Below, piece after piece: positions 29,072 through 37,504 of a DNA stretch of 64,000 bases. The DNA is taken from positions 186,001 through 250,000 of the forward strand of contig NZ_BCSG01000001.1 in assembly GCF_001570745.1 (NCBI RefSeq), written 5' to 3'. Source of the stretch: Alicyclobacillus mali NBRC 102425. Lineage in GTDB: Bacteria; Bacillota; Bacilli; Alicyclobacillales; Alicyclobacillaceae. A program made the position numbers and the translations under genes. Numbering within the stretch: position 1 is the stretch's first letter; each line of letters starts with the position of its first letter. Below the pieces are notes generated by a model that was given only the letters and a program-made list of their open reading frames with translations, searched no databases and was not told the DNA's origin.

Positions 29072-29743
29072 ATGGGGTTTGTCAAAGAGAAGTGTGCCGA
29101 TGCTTGGATCTCGCAGGTCCGAAACATTTTTTGCGTGGGGCGGAACTTTCGCGATCACGCCTCCGAATTGGGCAATCAGGTTCCTGATTCTCCGATGATC
29201 TTCGGCAAGTTCACGCACGCGCTCGTTCCGGCGCGTGGCGAGGTGCTGTATCCAAATGGCCGCTCCGACGTCCATCACGAGCTCGAGATCGTGCTGTTCT
29301 TCAAGGAGACACCGAGCCGCGAGAGGCCGCTGGACGCCGTGGGGGCCGTGGCGCTGGGGATTGACCTCACGGACCGAGAGCTCCAGTCGGCGCTCAAGCA
29401 AAAGGGCTATCCGTGGGAAGCTGCCAAGAGCTTTCGCAATTCCGCCATCGTGACGGATTTGTATCGGTTCGGCGACTTCTCGGACGTGGAACATGCGCGC
29501 TTTGCCCTGGAGAAGAACGGGCAGGTGGTTCAGGACGGCGTGCCGTCCGACATGGTGTTTTCATTCTCGGACCTCATCCGTCACTGCCTCGAGGTGTACG
29601 GGCTCGGCGCGGGCGACATTCTGTTCACCGGAACACCGAGCGGCGTCGGTCCCGTCCGCCCGGGGGATGAGCTGGTGCTCTCCATGAACGGCGAGGCGTG
29701 GGGAGCGTTTCGATTCTCCGCCCACGAGGGGGGATCGCCGTGA
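29072..29743 (+). CDS. fumarylacetoacetate hydrolase (FAH) family protein
   Basis: 223 residues. The FAH core is clear: IFCVGRNFRDHASELG at the N-terminus, metal-binding H-x-E-L-E in VHHELEIVLF, an Asp in GIDLTDRELQ, then GYPWEAAKSFRNSA and LFTGTPSGVGPV. Such proteins are 2-hydroxyhepta-2,4-diene-1,7-dioate isomerases, acylpyruvases or oxaloacetate tautomerases; the sequence alone does not decide. ATG 29072 has GGAGG 12 nt upstream (long). It overlaps the next gene at GTGA, so the hydrolase and the DtxR-like regulator are coupled. Confidence 0.88.
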   Translation: MGFVKEKCADAWISQVRNIFCVGRNFRDHASELGNQVPDSPMIFGKFTHALVPARGEVLYPNGRSDVHHELEIVLFFKETPSRERPLDAVGAVALGIDLTDRELQSALKQKGYPWEAAKSFRNSAIVTDLYRFGDFSDVEHARFALEKNGQVVQDGVPSDMVFSFSDLIRHCLEVYGLGAGDILFTGTPSGVGPVRPGDELVLSMNGEAWGAFRFSAHEGGSP

Positions 29744-30414
29744 GCGGAAGTGCGCTCGACACCTACCTCGAGGCCATCTACGTGCTCCATTCGGAGGGCG
29801 AGCAGGTTTTGTCTTCGCGCGTGGCGGATTATCTCGGTGTATCCAGGCCGACGGTTTCACAGACCCTGCAGCGCCTGGTCGGACAGGGGTACGTGGAGGT
29901 GAGCGACTCGCGTGAGTTGCTGCTCACGGAAGAGGGCAAAAGGCGCGCCGAGGCCATCATTCGCAAGCACCGGTTGCTCGAGCGGTGGCTCACGGACGTT
30001 TTGGGGCTGGACTGGGCCGACGCGCACGTGGAAGCCGCGCGACTGGAGGGCAGTATCTCGCCGCTCGTGGAAGCCAAGCTGAATGAGATGCTGAATCATC
30101 CCGCCACGTGCCCGCACGGAAACGTCATTCCAGGAAACGGCCATGCGGTCCCCAAGGGCGTGGGACTGGACGAGGCGCCGTCCAACACACAGCTTGAGGT
30201 GATTCGCATCGTCGAAGTGGCTGAAGAAGACCTGGATCTGCTGCGGTTCTTCCATCGGACCGGTCTCGTCCCGGGCGAGACGGTGCAAGTGAGTGAGCCG
30301 GAACCGTATGCCGCCGGCGTGACCGTGACGGTGCGCGGCCAGACGCTGTCGCTCGATCCGGCCGTCGCTCATCGCGTGCAGGTGAGGCCGAAGTCCGAGC
30401 GTCAATCCGCCTGA
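29740..30414 (+). CDS. DtxR/MntR-family regulator with altered primary metal site
   Basis: 224 residues, the length of DtxR/IdeR rather than MntR. The HTH is LSSRVADYLGVSRPTVSQTLQRL (about 24-46); the dimerisation domain and NPATCPHGNVIPG-like region follow, then an FeoA/SH3-like C-terminus (about 150-222). By alignment to DtxR the ancillary site is kept (His77, Glu81, His96), but in the primary site Met10 is Thr8, Cys102 is Ala100 and His106 is Gly104; only Glu103 remains. It may sense a different metal or respond weakly. GTG 29740 follows GAGGGGGG. Confidence 0.85.
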   Translation: MSGSALDTYLEAIYVLHSEGEQVLSSRVADYLGVSRPTVSQTLQRLVGQGYVEVSDSRELLLTEEGKRRAEAIIRKHRLLERWLTDVLGLDWADAHVEAARLEGSISPLVEAKLNEMLNHPATCPHGNVIPGNGHAVPKGVGLDEAPSNTQLEVIRIVEVAEEDLDLLRFFHRTGLVPGETVQVSEPEPYAAGVTVTVRGQTLSLDPAVAHRVQVRPKSERQSA

Positions 30415-30504
30415 GGCCCACAAAGCACCGGGCTCGCAGAAGGCATAGAACGAGCTGAAAACGTCCACCTTAAAACGCGACGACACGCGAGAGAGGTGGT
30501 CGTT

Positions 30505-31380
30505 TTGTTTTCTGTTCGACGTAATCGCGTGTGGTGGCGCGCGCTTGTGGCCGTGATCGCCTGCGGGTGGGCCCTGATGGCCGCCTTCGCCCCGCCACAG
30601 GTTCAGGCGGAGACGGCACGTCCGCCAGCCGTGAACGTGAAGGCTGCCGTGGTGTACGACGCCACCGATCGCAAAATCCTGTACGACAAGCGCGGGGACG
30701 AACCGATGTACCCGGCCAGCACGACCAAACTGATGACGGCCATCCTCCTCGTGCAACATCTTCGGCCGGAAGATCCGGTGTACATCAGCGAGACAGCCAG
30801 CCGTCAGCCGCGCGTGCGATTGGGCTTGCGCCCGGGGACGGAGCTCACGGCGGAGCAGGCGTTGCTCGCACTCATCATGAAGAGCGCGAATGATGTCGCC
30901 TATGGCATTGCCGAGACCATTGGTGGATCGCAGGCAGGTTTCGCGCGCATGATGAATGTCGAGGCGCGCCTCATCGGCTGCACGCACACGCAGTTCGTGA
31001 CGCCCAATGGCCTGCACGCGGAAGCGCACACGACGTCCGCGAAGGACATCGCCCTCATCACGGCCAAGGCCGTCACGTATCCGCGCATTGTTCGCGCGAT
31101 GCAGACGCCGCAGGCGACCATCGCGGGGAAGACGATTCGCAACGGCAATCGCCTCTTGTACAGTCCGCCCGCTTCCATAGGCCAGTTTATCGGCGGCAAG
31201 ACGGGATTTACGTCGCGCGCGATGTACTGCCTGGCGACCGCCGTGAGGCGCCCGTCCGACGGACACATCCTCGTGAGCGTGGTCTTTGGTGCGCCACGCA
31301 AGAGCCTCATGTACCGCGAGACGGTTCGCCTGCTCACCTGGGCCAACCGCATGTCCCCTTCTGAACACTCGGCAAGTTGA
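30505..31380 (+). CDS. D-alanyl-D-alanine carboxypeptidase (class A PBP, DacF-like)
   Basis: 291 residues. The signal peptide has a hydrophobic core at about 12-30 and a likely cleavage near AQAET/VQAET. The serine peptidase motifs are complete: STTK in PASTTKLMT, SAN in MKSANDVAYG, and KTG in GGKTGFTSR. It trims the terminal D-Ala of peptidoglycan stem peptides outside the membrane. It is shorter than DacA/DacF (about 390-440) and lacks the C-terminal PBP5-type domain and membrane anchor. TTG 30505 is chosen for its distance from GAGAGG; GTG 30496 sits on that site. Confidence 0.9.
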   Translation: MFSVRRNRVWWRALVAVIACGWALMAAFAPPQVQAETARPPAVNVKAAVVYDATDRKILYDKRGDEPMYPASTTKLMTAILLVQHLRPEDPVYISETASRQPRVRLGLRPGTELTAEQALLALIMKSANDVAYGIAETIGGSQAGFARMMNVEARLIGCTHTQFVTPNGLHAEAHTTSAKDIALITAKAVTYPRIVRAMQTPQATIAGKTIRNGNRLLYSPPASIGQFIGGKTGFTSRAMYCLATAVRRPSDGHILVSVVFGAPRKSLMYRETVRLLTWANRMSPSEHSAS

Positions 31381-31430
31381 CAAGCGGCCGCCTCATAACC
31401 TTTAGTACGTCGGGTTATGGGGGGTACGGC

Positions 31431-31661
31431 ATGCGCAGAAGTGTCGCGCTCGCGTACGTACTGTGGTTCTTTCTCGGGTATCTCGGCGTGCATCGCGTGT
31501 ATCTCGGCCACGTCGGCACAGGTCTCCTCATGGCAGCCTGTACGGTCGTCGGCGGACTCGTGGCGTCCACTGTCATTGGCCATATCCTTCTCTTTGCGGT
31601 CGGCATCTGGTGGCTGTTCGATCTCGTCCTGACGGCTCGCATGGCGGGTTACCGCGGTTGA
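31431..31661 (+). CDS. TM2-domain membrane protein
   Basis: 76 residues. The TM2 pattern is complete: ALAYVLWFFLGYLGVHRVYLG, a short turn, then helix GLLMAACTVVGG and a WWLFDLVLT segment. Function in bacteria is unknown. ATG 31431 is preceded by a G6 ribosome binding site. Upstream, CATAACC/GGTTATG (31394-31419) forms a short inverted repeat. Confidence 0.85.
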   Translation: MRRSVALAYVLWFFLGYLGVHRVYLGHVGTGLLMAACTVVGGLVASTVIGHILLFAVGIWWLFDLVLTARMAGYRG

Positions 31662-31687
31662 ACCCCAGCCGCGGCTCGCTTTATAAT
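31658..31687 (+). promoter_or_regulatory. sigmaA-type promoter of dus
   Basis: TTGAAC (31658-31663), 18-bp spacer, TATAAT (31682-31687). It overlaps the stop codon of the TM2 gene and the spacer contains the palindrome AGCCGCGGCT. Confidence 0.8.
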
Positions 31688-31727
31688 ATCGGACATGCAA
31701 TCCGGAACGGTCGAAGGAGAGATTCCT

Positions 31728-32714
31728 GTGAAAGTCACCATCGCTGGCGTGACGCTGGACACCCCGGTCATTCTCGCGCCCATGGCGGGCGTGTGCAACC
31801 CCCCGTTCCGCCGGCTCGCGAAGGAACTCGGCGCGGGAATGGTCTGCGCGGAGATGGTCAGTGACAAAGCGCTTGTCAGCGGAAACGAAAAGTCGAAAAA
31901 GATGACCACCATTTTGCCGGACGAGCATCCCGTCAGCCTTCAACTCGTCGGGTACGATCTCGCCTCGATGGAACAGGCCGCGGAGATGGTCGGCGAGACG
32001 AACGCCGACCTCATCGATATCAACATGGGCTGTCCCGTGTTGAAAATCTGCAAGACCGGAAGCGGCGCGGCCCTCGCGCGCGATCCCAACTACGCCGCGC
32101 AAATCGTCCAAGCCGTGGTGCGCCGCGTGAACAAGCCCGTGACCGTGAAGTTCCGAAAGGGATGGGACGACGATCACGTCAACGCGGTTGAGGTGGCGCT
32201 CGCGGTCCAGGAGGCCGGGGCGCAGGCGGTCGCCGTTCACGGGCGAACGGCGAAGCAGATGTACAGCGGAACGGCCGACTGGAGCATCATTCGCCGCGTC
32301 AAGGAGGCCGTCCGCATTCCCGTGATCGGAAACGGAGACGTGGTCGATCCGATATCGGCCAAGCGGCTCATGGAGGAAACCGGGTGTGACGCGGTCATGG
32401 TAGGTCGGGCGGCGCTCGGGAACCCATGGATCTTTCGCGAAATCGCGCATTATCTGGACACCGGCGAGCTCCTGGCTCCGCCTTCGGTCGAGGAACGGCT
32501 CGAGGTGACGTTGCGGCACATGCGCATGCTGGTGGAATTCAAGGGCGAGGACATCGGCGTGCGGGAGATGCGCAAACACGCGGCCTGGTACGTGAAGGGA
32601 CTTCCCGGTGCAGCGGAGGTGCGGACGGTCATCAACCAGCAGACGACCATGGCGGGCATGGAGGCCGTGTTGCGCGACTACTGCGAATGGGTGCTGCGGC
32701 GCAAAATCGCCTGA
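31728..32714 (+). CDS. dus: tRNA-dihydrouridine synthase (DusB type)
   Basis: 328 residues from GTG 31728 (AAGGAGAG 6 nt upstream). The FMN TIM barrel begins PVILAPMAGVCNPPFRRLA; the catalytic Cys is in NMGCPVLKI; VTVKFRKGWDD, AVHGRTAKQMYSG and VIGNGDV follow. Dus reduces uridines in the tRNA D-loop with NADPH. It has its own promoter and is convergent with the sigma54 activator gene. Confidence 0.93.
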   Translation: MKVTIAGVTLDTPVILAPMAGVCNPPFRRLAKELGAGMVCAEMVSDKALVSGNEKSKKMTTILPDEHPVSLQLVGYDLASMEQAAEMVGETNADLIDINMGCPVLKICKTGSGAALARDPNYAAQIVQAVVRRVNKPVTVKFRKGWDDDHVNAVEVALAVQEAGAQAVAVHGRTAKQMYSGTADWSIIRRVKEAVRIPVIGNGDVVDPISAKRLMEETGCDAVMVGRAALGNPWIFREIAHYLDTGELLAPPSVEERLEVTLRHMRMLVEFKGEDIGVREMRKHAAWYVKGLPGAAEVRTVINQQTTMAGMEAVLRDYCEWVLRRKIA

Positions 32715-32819
32715 GCCTAAGCGCGGGACTCGCCACTCTGCCCTCCACTTTCGCGCGAGTTATTCGGCCTGCTCTCGCGCCGTTCGGTGCTACCGCGCTG
32801 CGCCTTAACCATCGTGATC

Positions 32820-32856
32820 CATGAGCCACCTTGCGGAATGAGTGAGGTGGCTCATG
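32820..32856. terminator. hairpin between dus and the sigma54 activator gene
   Basis: 12-bp perfect arms CATGAGCCACCT (32820-32831) and AGGTGGCTCATG (32845-32856). Only short T-runs follow, so a bidirectional terminator is inferred. Confidence 0.55.
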
Positions 32857-32869
32857 AAGTTTCTCGATA

Positions 32870-34471
32870 TCACATGCGCTTGATAGACAAGCCGTATTTC
32901 TTCAGTTTTCGCACCACCGTGGATTGGCTCACGCCGAGCGCCTCCGCAATTTCATACGTCGTTCGCAAGCGACTTGCAGCATCCGCGTACAGGGCGCGCT
33001 CCAATTGTGCGAGTTGTGCAAGCGGGCCTTCGGATGAGGAGGCTTCAGACGGCGGTACCTCATCGATCCACTCGTCTCGAAGGTCCGACAGAAGAATACA
33101 ATCGCCATCGCTCAGGATCACAAGGCGCCTGATGAGATGCTCAAGCTCGCGAACGTTCCCCGGCCAGGAGTATTGCTCCAGTCGCCGAATGACCGCTGGA
33201 TGCACGCGCCTCACCTTTGTCTCAAACTCCGAAATGACTTGACGCAGAAGTTGTTGCACGATTTCCGGGATATCTTCCTTCCGGTTTCGCAGAGGAGGTA
33301 TCTCAATTTCCACACCAGTGAGCCGATAGTACAGATCAGCGCGAAACCGTCCATCGCGCACCATCTGTTTCAAGTCGCGATTGGTCGCCGCAATAATGCG
33401 CGCGTCCACTTTGTGCACGCGCGTCCCACCGATTCGCGTCAACACGCGACGCTCGACAAAATCCAACAGCTTTCCTTGAAGATGCAGGGGCACTTCCGCG
33501 ATTTCGTCCAAAAACAGCGTGCCCCCGTTGGCGAGTTCAACCTTGCCTGGTTTCCCGGATTTCAGGGCGCCAGTGAATGCGCCGCTTTCGTACCCAAACA
33601 GCTCACTCTCAAGGAGCGAGTCCGGCAGGGCTGCGCAGTTGACTTGCACGAACGGTCCGTGCTGGCGAGGGCTGATTCGATGAATCCACTCGGCCAATGT
33701 GCTTTTGCCCACGCCCGTTTCCCCGAGCAGCAGGCAGGAGATGTCCGTGCGTGCTACCCGCTTGGCGATGTGAAACACGCGGCGCATCCCTGGGCTATGC
33801 GCCACCATGTTGGGCGGCTGGTCATCGCCATCCGCCTCGCGTCGCATGGGTTCGGGCGTCGCGGCGTCGGGGCGGACGATGTCCGAGATCTCCTTTGCGG
33901 TCGAAATGACGAGGCGTATCTCGCCACTTGAATCAAACACCGGATTGGCTGTGGCCCAAAGCTGCGTGCCATCCGACGTCGTCTGCAGCACTGTGACCTG
34001 GCGGCGCAATTTCAGGGCGAGACCAATGACAGAAGGGTAAAACACACCCCGTCGCTCCAGGTCAAAGACGGATCGGCCAATCAGGTCCTCTTGACGCAAT
34101 CCATAGAGCCGTTCGGCAGCTCGGTTGACGCGGATTGTGATTCCTTTTCCATCGGTGACAAACACTTCGTCAAATGCCTCGGAAAAAATCAGTTCCAGTT
34201 CCTCGTACGCCTCTCGCATCTCCTGCAGGCGCTCGGCCACCGGTCGCGTCAGGTCTGGGTGGCATTCCACCAGAAATGACTCACCGTTTGACCAAGGGTG
34301 GAGGTGTACAATCCAGTCGCCCGTCCATGACGACCGGAAATCGTCCCACGCAAATCCTTGTTCGAGAAATGGCCATGCGTCATGGGCCGCCTGATTCCAG
34401 CGAGCCAGTTGACCACGTTCGAAGATGAGGATGGGGACAGTGAGGTGTTCCATCCATGACCAGTCCTGCAC
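32870..34471 (-). CDS. sigma54-dependent enhancer-binding activator (PAS-AAA+-HTH)
   Basis: 533 residues. An N-terminal sensory half includes a PAS domain (about 90-200, DEVFVTDGKGITIRVNRAAE). The AAA+ domain has Walker A GETGVGKS (250-257), the sigma54-contact loop GAFTGA (297-302) and Walker B LFLDE (319-323). A Fis/TyrR-type HTH ends the protein (TYEIAEALGVSQSTVVRKLKKY). It should remodel sigma54 polymerase at a -24/-12 promoter. GTG 34471 has GGAGGG 7 nt upstream. The gene is divergent from gabT and resembles GabR, which controls gab genes with SigL in Bacillus thuringiensis. The signal, possibly an omega-amino acid, is inferred. Confidence 0.93.
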   Translation of the reverse strand: MQDWSWMEHLTVPILIFERGQLARWNQAAHDAWPFLEQGFAWDDFRSSWTGDWIVHLHPWSNGESFLVECHPDLTRPVAERLQEMREAYEELELIFSEAFDEVFVTDGKGITIRVNRAAERLYGLRQEDLIGRSVFDLERRGVFYPSVIGLALKLRRQVTVLQTTSDGTQLWATANPVFDSSGEIRLVISTAKEISDIVRPDAATPEPMRREADGDDQPPNMVAHSPGMRRVFHIAKRVARTDISCLLLGETGVGKSTLAEWIHRISPRQHGPFVQVNCAALPDSLLESELFGYESGAFTGALKSGKPGKVELANGGTLFLDEIAEVPLHLQGKLLDFVERRVLTRIGGTRVHKVDARIIAATNRDLKQMVRDGRFRADLYYRLTGVEIEIPPLRNRKEDIPEIVQQLLRQVISEFETKVRRVHPAVIRRLEQYSWPGNVRELEHLIRRLVILSDGDCILLSDLRDEWIDEVPPSEASSSEGPLAQLAQLERALYADAASRLRTTYEIAEALGVSQSTVVRKLKKYGLSIKRM

Positions 34472-34509
34472 GGCGAGCCCTCCGCTGCCGCGTCCTCATC
34501 GAGGGCGCA

Positions 34510-34538
34510 GCGAAGTAATGCAAGCGAAGTAATGCATT
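34510..34538. promoter_or_regulatory. candidate enhancer (UAS): tandem 13-bp repeat with internal dyad
   Basis: GCGAAGTAATGCA occurs twice, at 34510-34522 and 34524-34536. Across them lies the dyad AATGCA-N10-TGCATT (34517-34538), the geometry expected for a Fis-type HTH dimer. It is about 115-135 bp before the -24 element and also just upstream of the activator's own start. Confidence 0.5.
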
Positions 34539-34652
34539 TGTGACTTAATTTCATTCAAGCAAGAATTGCCGCGCGCGTAAAGAGGGCTTCTGCGCCAGCC
34601 GCTCGAGCTTTGCGTTGCAGCGAGATGGCGAAGATCGGATTGATGGCCTATG

Positions 34653-34668
34653 TGGAATGAAATTTGCT
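34653..34668 (+). promoter_or_regulatory. sigma54 (-24/-12) promoter of gabT operon
   Basis: TGGAATGAAATTTGCT: GG at 34654-34655 and GC at 34666-34667 are exactly 10 bp apart, with TTGCT at the -12. The consensus is TGGCACG-N4-TTGCW. The divergent sigma54 activator supports it. Confidence 0.75.
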
Positions 34669-34732
34669 TGCGGTTACATGGCGACGGAGAACTCCTGAAC
34701 ATTTGCTCGGGATGATGACGAGGAGGAATTTC

Positions 34733-36052
34733 ATGGATACTGCCGCGCAGATCGAGGGAACAGCTCAGCTTGACCGCCGCGACCGGTTCGTGGCGCGCGG
34801 GGTCTCGAATCAAAATCCGGTCGTCATGGTTCGCGCAGAAGGAGCGCGGATGTGGGACGAAAGTGGCAAGGAGTACATCGATTTCGCAGGCGGGATCGGC
34901 GTGATGAACGTGGGCCACAGCCATCCCGAAGTCGTGGCAGCCGTGAAGGCACAGGCGGACAAGTTATTCCACACCTGCGTCCATGTGGCGCTGAACGAGC
35001 CGTATCTGGCGCTGGCGGAAGCGCTGTGCCGAATCGCGCCGATCTCGGGCGCCAAGAAGGCGCTGCTGTTAAACAGCGGTGCGGAAGCTGTAGAAAATGC
35101 GGTGAAAATTGCGCGAAGCTGCACAGGGCGTTCGGCCGTGATCGCGTTTGAAGGTGGTTTTCATGGGCGAACCATGCTGGGGATGTCGCTGACGAGCAAG
35201 GTGGATCCGTACAAGCTCGGCTTTGGTCCGTTTGTGCCCGAGGTGTATCGGATGCCGTATCCGAATCCGTACCGGCACCCGTTCGGCGCGGGCGATTTGA
35301 CGGAACAGGCCATCTCGTTTCTTCGCCACGCCTTTGAGACCTACGTCGATCCAAATCAGGTAGCGGCCGTGATCGTCGAGCCGGTGCAGGGAGAGGGCGG
35401 TTTCATCGTGCCGCCGGCGAACTTTCTACCGAGGCTACAGGAGCTGTGTCGCGAGCACGGGATTTTGCTGATCGTGGACGAAGTGCAGACCGGTTTTGGT
35501 CGCACGGGGCGAATGTTTGCGACAGCGTACGCACCGGATGTGGATCCCGACATGGTCGTGATGGCGAAGTCGATGGGCGGGGGGCTGCCGATTTCGGCTG
35601 TGGTTGGCAAAGCGGACGTGATGGATGCTCCCAAGCCCGGCGGGCTTGGCGGAACCTATGGCGGCAATCCGCTGGCGTGCGTGGCAGCGCTCAAGGTCAT
35701 CGAAATCATGGAGCGGGATGGACTGCCCGAGCGCGCCTGTGAAATCGGAAGGAAGAGCATGGCGTTCCTGCGCGAGTTGCAAGCGCGTCATCCGATGATC
35801 GGCGATGTGCGCGGCTTGGGCGCGATGGTGGCCATCGAGCTCGTGAAAGACCGTGCGACGAAACAACCCTATCCCGAGGCGGTGGCAAAGATTAGCCAGC
35901 GATGCTTGTCGCATGGCCTTGTCACGGTCAAGGCAGGCGTCTACAACAACGTCATTCGTCTGCTGTCGCCGCTCGTCATCTCCGACGACGAACTGCAAAG
36001 GGGCCTCGACATCCTGGCTCAAGCCATTCGCGAAACGGAAGCGGAGCTATAG
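34733..36052 (+). CDS. gabT: 4-aminobutyrate/omega-amino acid aminotransferase
   Basis: 439 residues, class III PLP aminotransferase. VDEVQTGFGRTG holds the Asp that pairs with the cofactor ring N, and Lys279 in VVMAKSMGGGLP is the expected Schiff-base Lys; NSGAEAVENA binds phosphate. GabT-type enzymes pass the amino group of GABA or 5-aminovalerate to 2-oxoglutarate. GAGGAGGAA precedes ATG 34733. It is the first gene of a sigma54-driven unit with a permease and an amidase. No succinate-semialdehyde dehydrogenase is adjacent, so the aldehyde must be oxidised by a gene elsewhere. Confidence 0.92.
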   Translation: MDTAAQIEGTAQLDRRDRFVARGVSNQNPVVMVRAEGARMWDESGKEYIDFAGGIGVMNVGHSHPEVVAAVKAQADKLFHTCVHVALNEPYLALAEALCRIAPISGAKKALLLNSGAEAVENAVKIARSCTGRSAVIAFEGGFHGRTMLGMSLTSKVDPYKLGFGPFVPEVYRMPYPNPYRHPFGAGDLTEQAISFLRHAFETYVDPNQVAAVIVEPVQGEGGFIVPPANFLPRLQELCREHGILLIVDEVQTGFGRTGRMFATAYAPDVDPDMVVMAKSMGGGLPISAVVGKADVMDAPKPGGLGGTYGGNPLACVAALKVIEIMERDGLPERACEIGRKSMAFLRELQARHPMIGDVRGLGAMVAIELVKDRATKQPYPEAVAKISQRCLSHGLVTVKAGVYNNVIRLLSPLVISDDELQRGLDILAQAIRETEAEL

Positions 36053-36074
36053 GTCGAGGATGTCCAGGTGGATC

Positions 36075-36095
36075 GCGCGCGGGGGAGCCGCGCGC
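36075..36095 (+). other. GC-rich hairpin between gabT and the permease gene
   Basis: 8-bp stem GCGCGCGG / CCGCGCGC with loop GGGAG, followed by TCCTTCC. It may attenuate read-through or stabilise the gabT message; no proper U-tract is present. Confidence 0.35.
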
Positions 36096-36160
36096 TCCTT
36101 CCTGGCTGAAGATGACTTCAGAAAATTAGCGATTCAATTCAGCGTCGGAGGAGGAATTGC

Positions 36161-37504
36161 ATGGAGAGGGCGACGTCACTGCGCCGCACGCTGCGCCTGC
36201 CACAGGTTGTCTTCTTCGGTCTTGCGTATCTCGCGCCGATGGTGGTGTTCGCGATTTACGGCACCATTGTGGAGGCGAGTAAGGGTTTGGCGGCGAGTTC
36301 CTATCTCGTCGCGATGATCGCCATGATGTTCACGGCGTTCAGCTATGGGAAAATGGTCAAGGCTTATCCGGTTTCGGGATCTTCCTACACCTACACGCGC
36401 CGATCGCTCAATGCGCATGTCGGTTTCATGGTCGGATGGGCCATTGTTCTCGATTATGTGTTCATTCCCATGGCAATTTGGTTGATTGGCGCATCCTATC
36501 TGAACGCGGCTTTTCCCGGCGTGCCAGTTTGGGTTTGGGTGCTCGCGTTCATCGTCGTGACGACGATCATCAACCTGTTTGGCATTGAACTTGGGGCCAA
36601 CCTCAATGTGCTCATGATGATGTTCCAATTGCTCGTCATCGCGCTGTTCTTGGCGCTCGGAATGGCGCACCTGGCGCACGCGGATCAGTCGTGGCTGTCA
36701 TGGCGGCCGTTTGCTGCGCAAGGGGGCTCGTTCTCGGCCGTGCTGGCCGGCGCATCCATCGCCTGTTACTCTTTTCTCGGTTTTGACGCTATTACCACAT
36801 TGACCGAGGAGACCTTCGAGCCGAAGCGGACGCTGCCAAAGGCCATTCTGCTCGTGGCTTTCGCGGGTGGGGTAATTTTCATTGTAGCATCCTACGTGGG
36901 TCAACTGGTCCATCCGAGTTTGACGTTTTCCAATGTCAATTCGGCTGCTTTTGAAATCGCCCGCGACATCGGTGGGACGCTCTTCAGCGCGGTGTTTCTC
37001 GCGGGCATCATCGTCGCCCAGTTCGCCTCCGGACTCTCGGCCCAGGCGAGCGCCGCCCGACTGTTGTACGCCATGGGCCGGGATGGCGTGCTGCCCAGGC
37101 GAACGTTTGCCTATCTGCATCCCCGCTTTCGCACGCCGGTATTCAACGTCGTCGTGATCGGCACAATCGCTTTGATGGCGCTTTGGATGAGCGTGGAGAC
37201 GTCGACTTCGTTCATTAACTTCGGCGCGTTCTCGGCGTTCACATTCGTGAATCTGTCCGTGATTGCACACTACATCGTGCGCCAGGGACAGCGGACGGTG
37301 CGCGACTGGCTGGTTCACTTCACCTTTCCGCTGCTGGGTGCGGTCTTTGACCTCTGGCTGCTGATCAACCTGGACAAGGATGCCCTGCGGCTCGGGGCTG
37401 CCTGGGCCATATTGGGTCTCATTTACCTGGCATTCATGACGAAGGGATTCCAAAAGGCGCCTCCGGAACTGTCCATGGACGCACAGGAAGGGATCCCTGT
37501 ATGA
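36161..37504 (+). CDS. APC-family amino acid permease
   Basis: 447 residues, about 12 membrane helices. The first helix region reads VVFFGLAYLAPMVVFAIYGTIV and loop/helix SYGKMVKAYPVSGSSYTY is the APC signature; SFLGFDAITTLTEET lies in helix 6. Likely uptake of an amino acid, amine or amide that feeds the flanking GabT and amidase. GGAGGAGGAATTGC precedes ATG 36161. The stop overlaps the next start (ATGA). Confidence 0.88.
   Translation: MERATSLRRTLRLPQVVFFGLAYLAPMVVFAIYGTIVEASKGLAASSYLVAMIAMMFTAFSYGKMVKAYPVSGSSYTYTRRSLNAHVGFMVGWAIVLDYVFIPMAIWLIGASYLNAAFPGVPVWVWVLAFIVVTTIINLFGIELGANLNVLMMMFQLLVIALFLALGMAHLAHADQSWLSWRPFAAQGGSFSAVLAGASIACYSFLGFDAITTLTEETFEPKRTLPKAILLVAFAGGVIFIVASYVGQLVHPSLTFSNVNSAAFEIARDIGGTLFSAVFLAGIIVAQFASGLSAQASAARLLYAMGRDGVLPRRTFAYLHPRFRTPVFNVVVIGTIALMALWMSVETSTSFINFGAFSAFTFVNLSVIAHYIVRQGQRTVRDWLVHFTFPLLGAVFDLWLLINLDKDALRLGAAWAILGLIYLAFMTKGFQKAPPELSMDAQEGIPV

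Noticed and set aside
30900-32579. 559-codon open frame on the minus strand across the carboxypeptidase, TM2 and dus genes
   Set aside because: Antisense to three clear genes, low complexity in His/Arg, no ribosome binding site.
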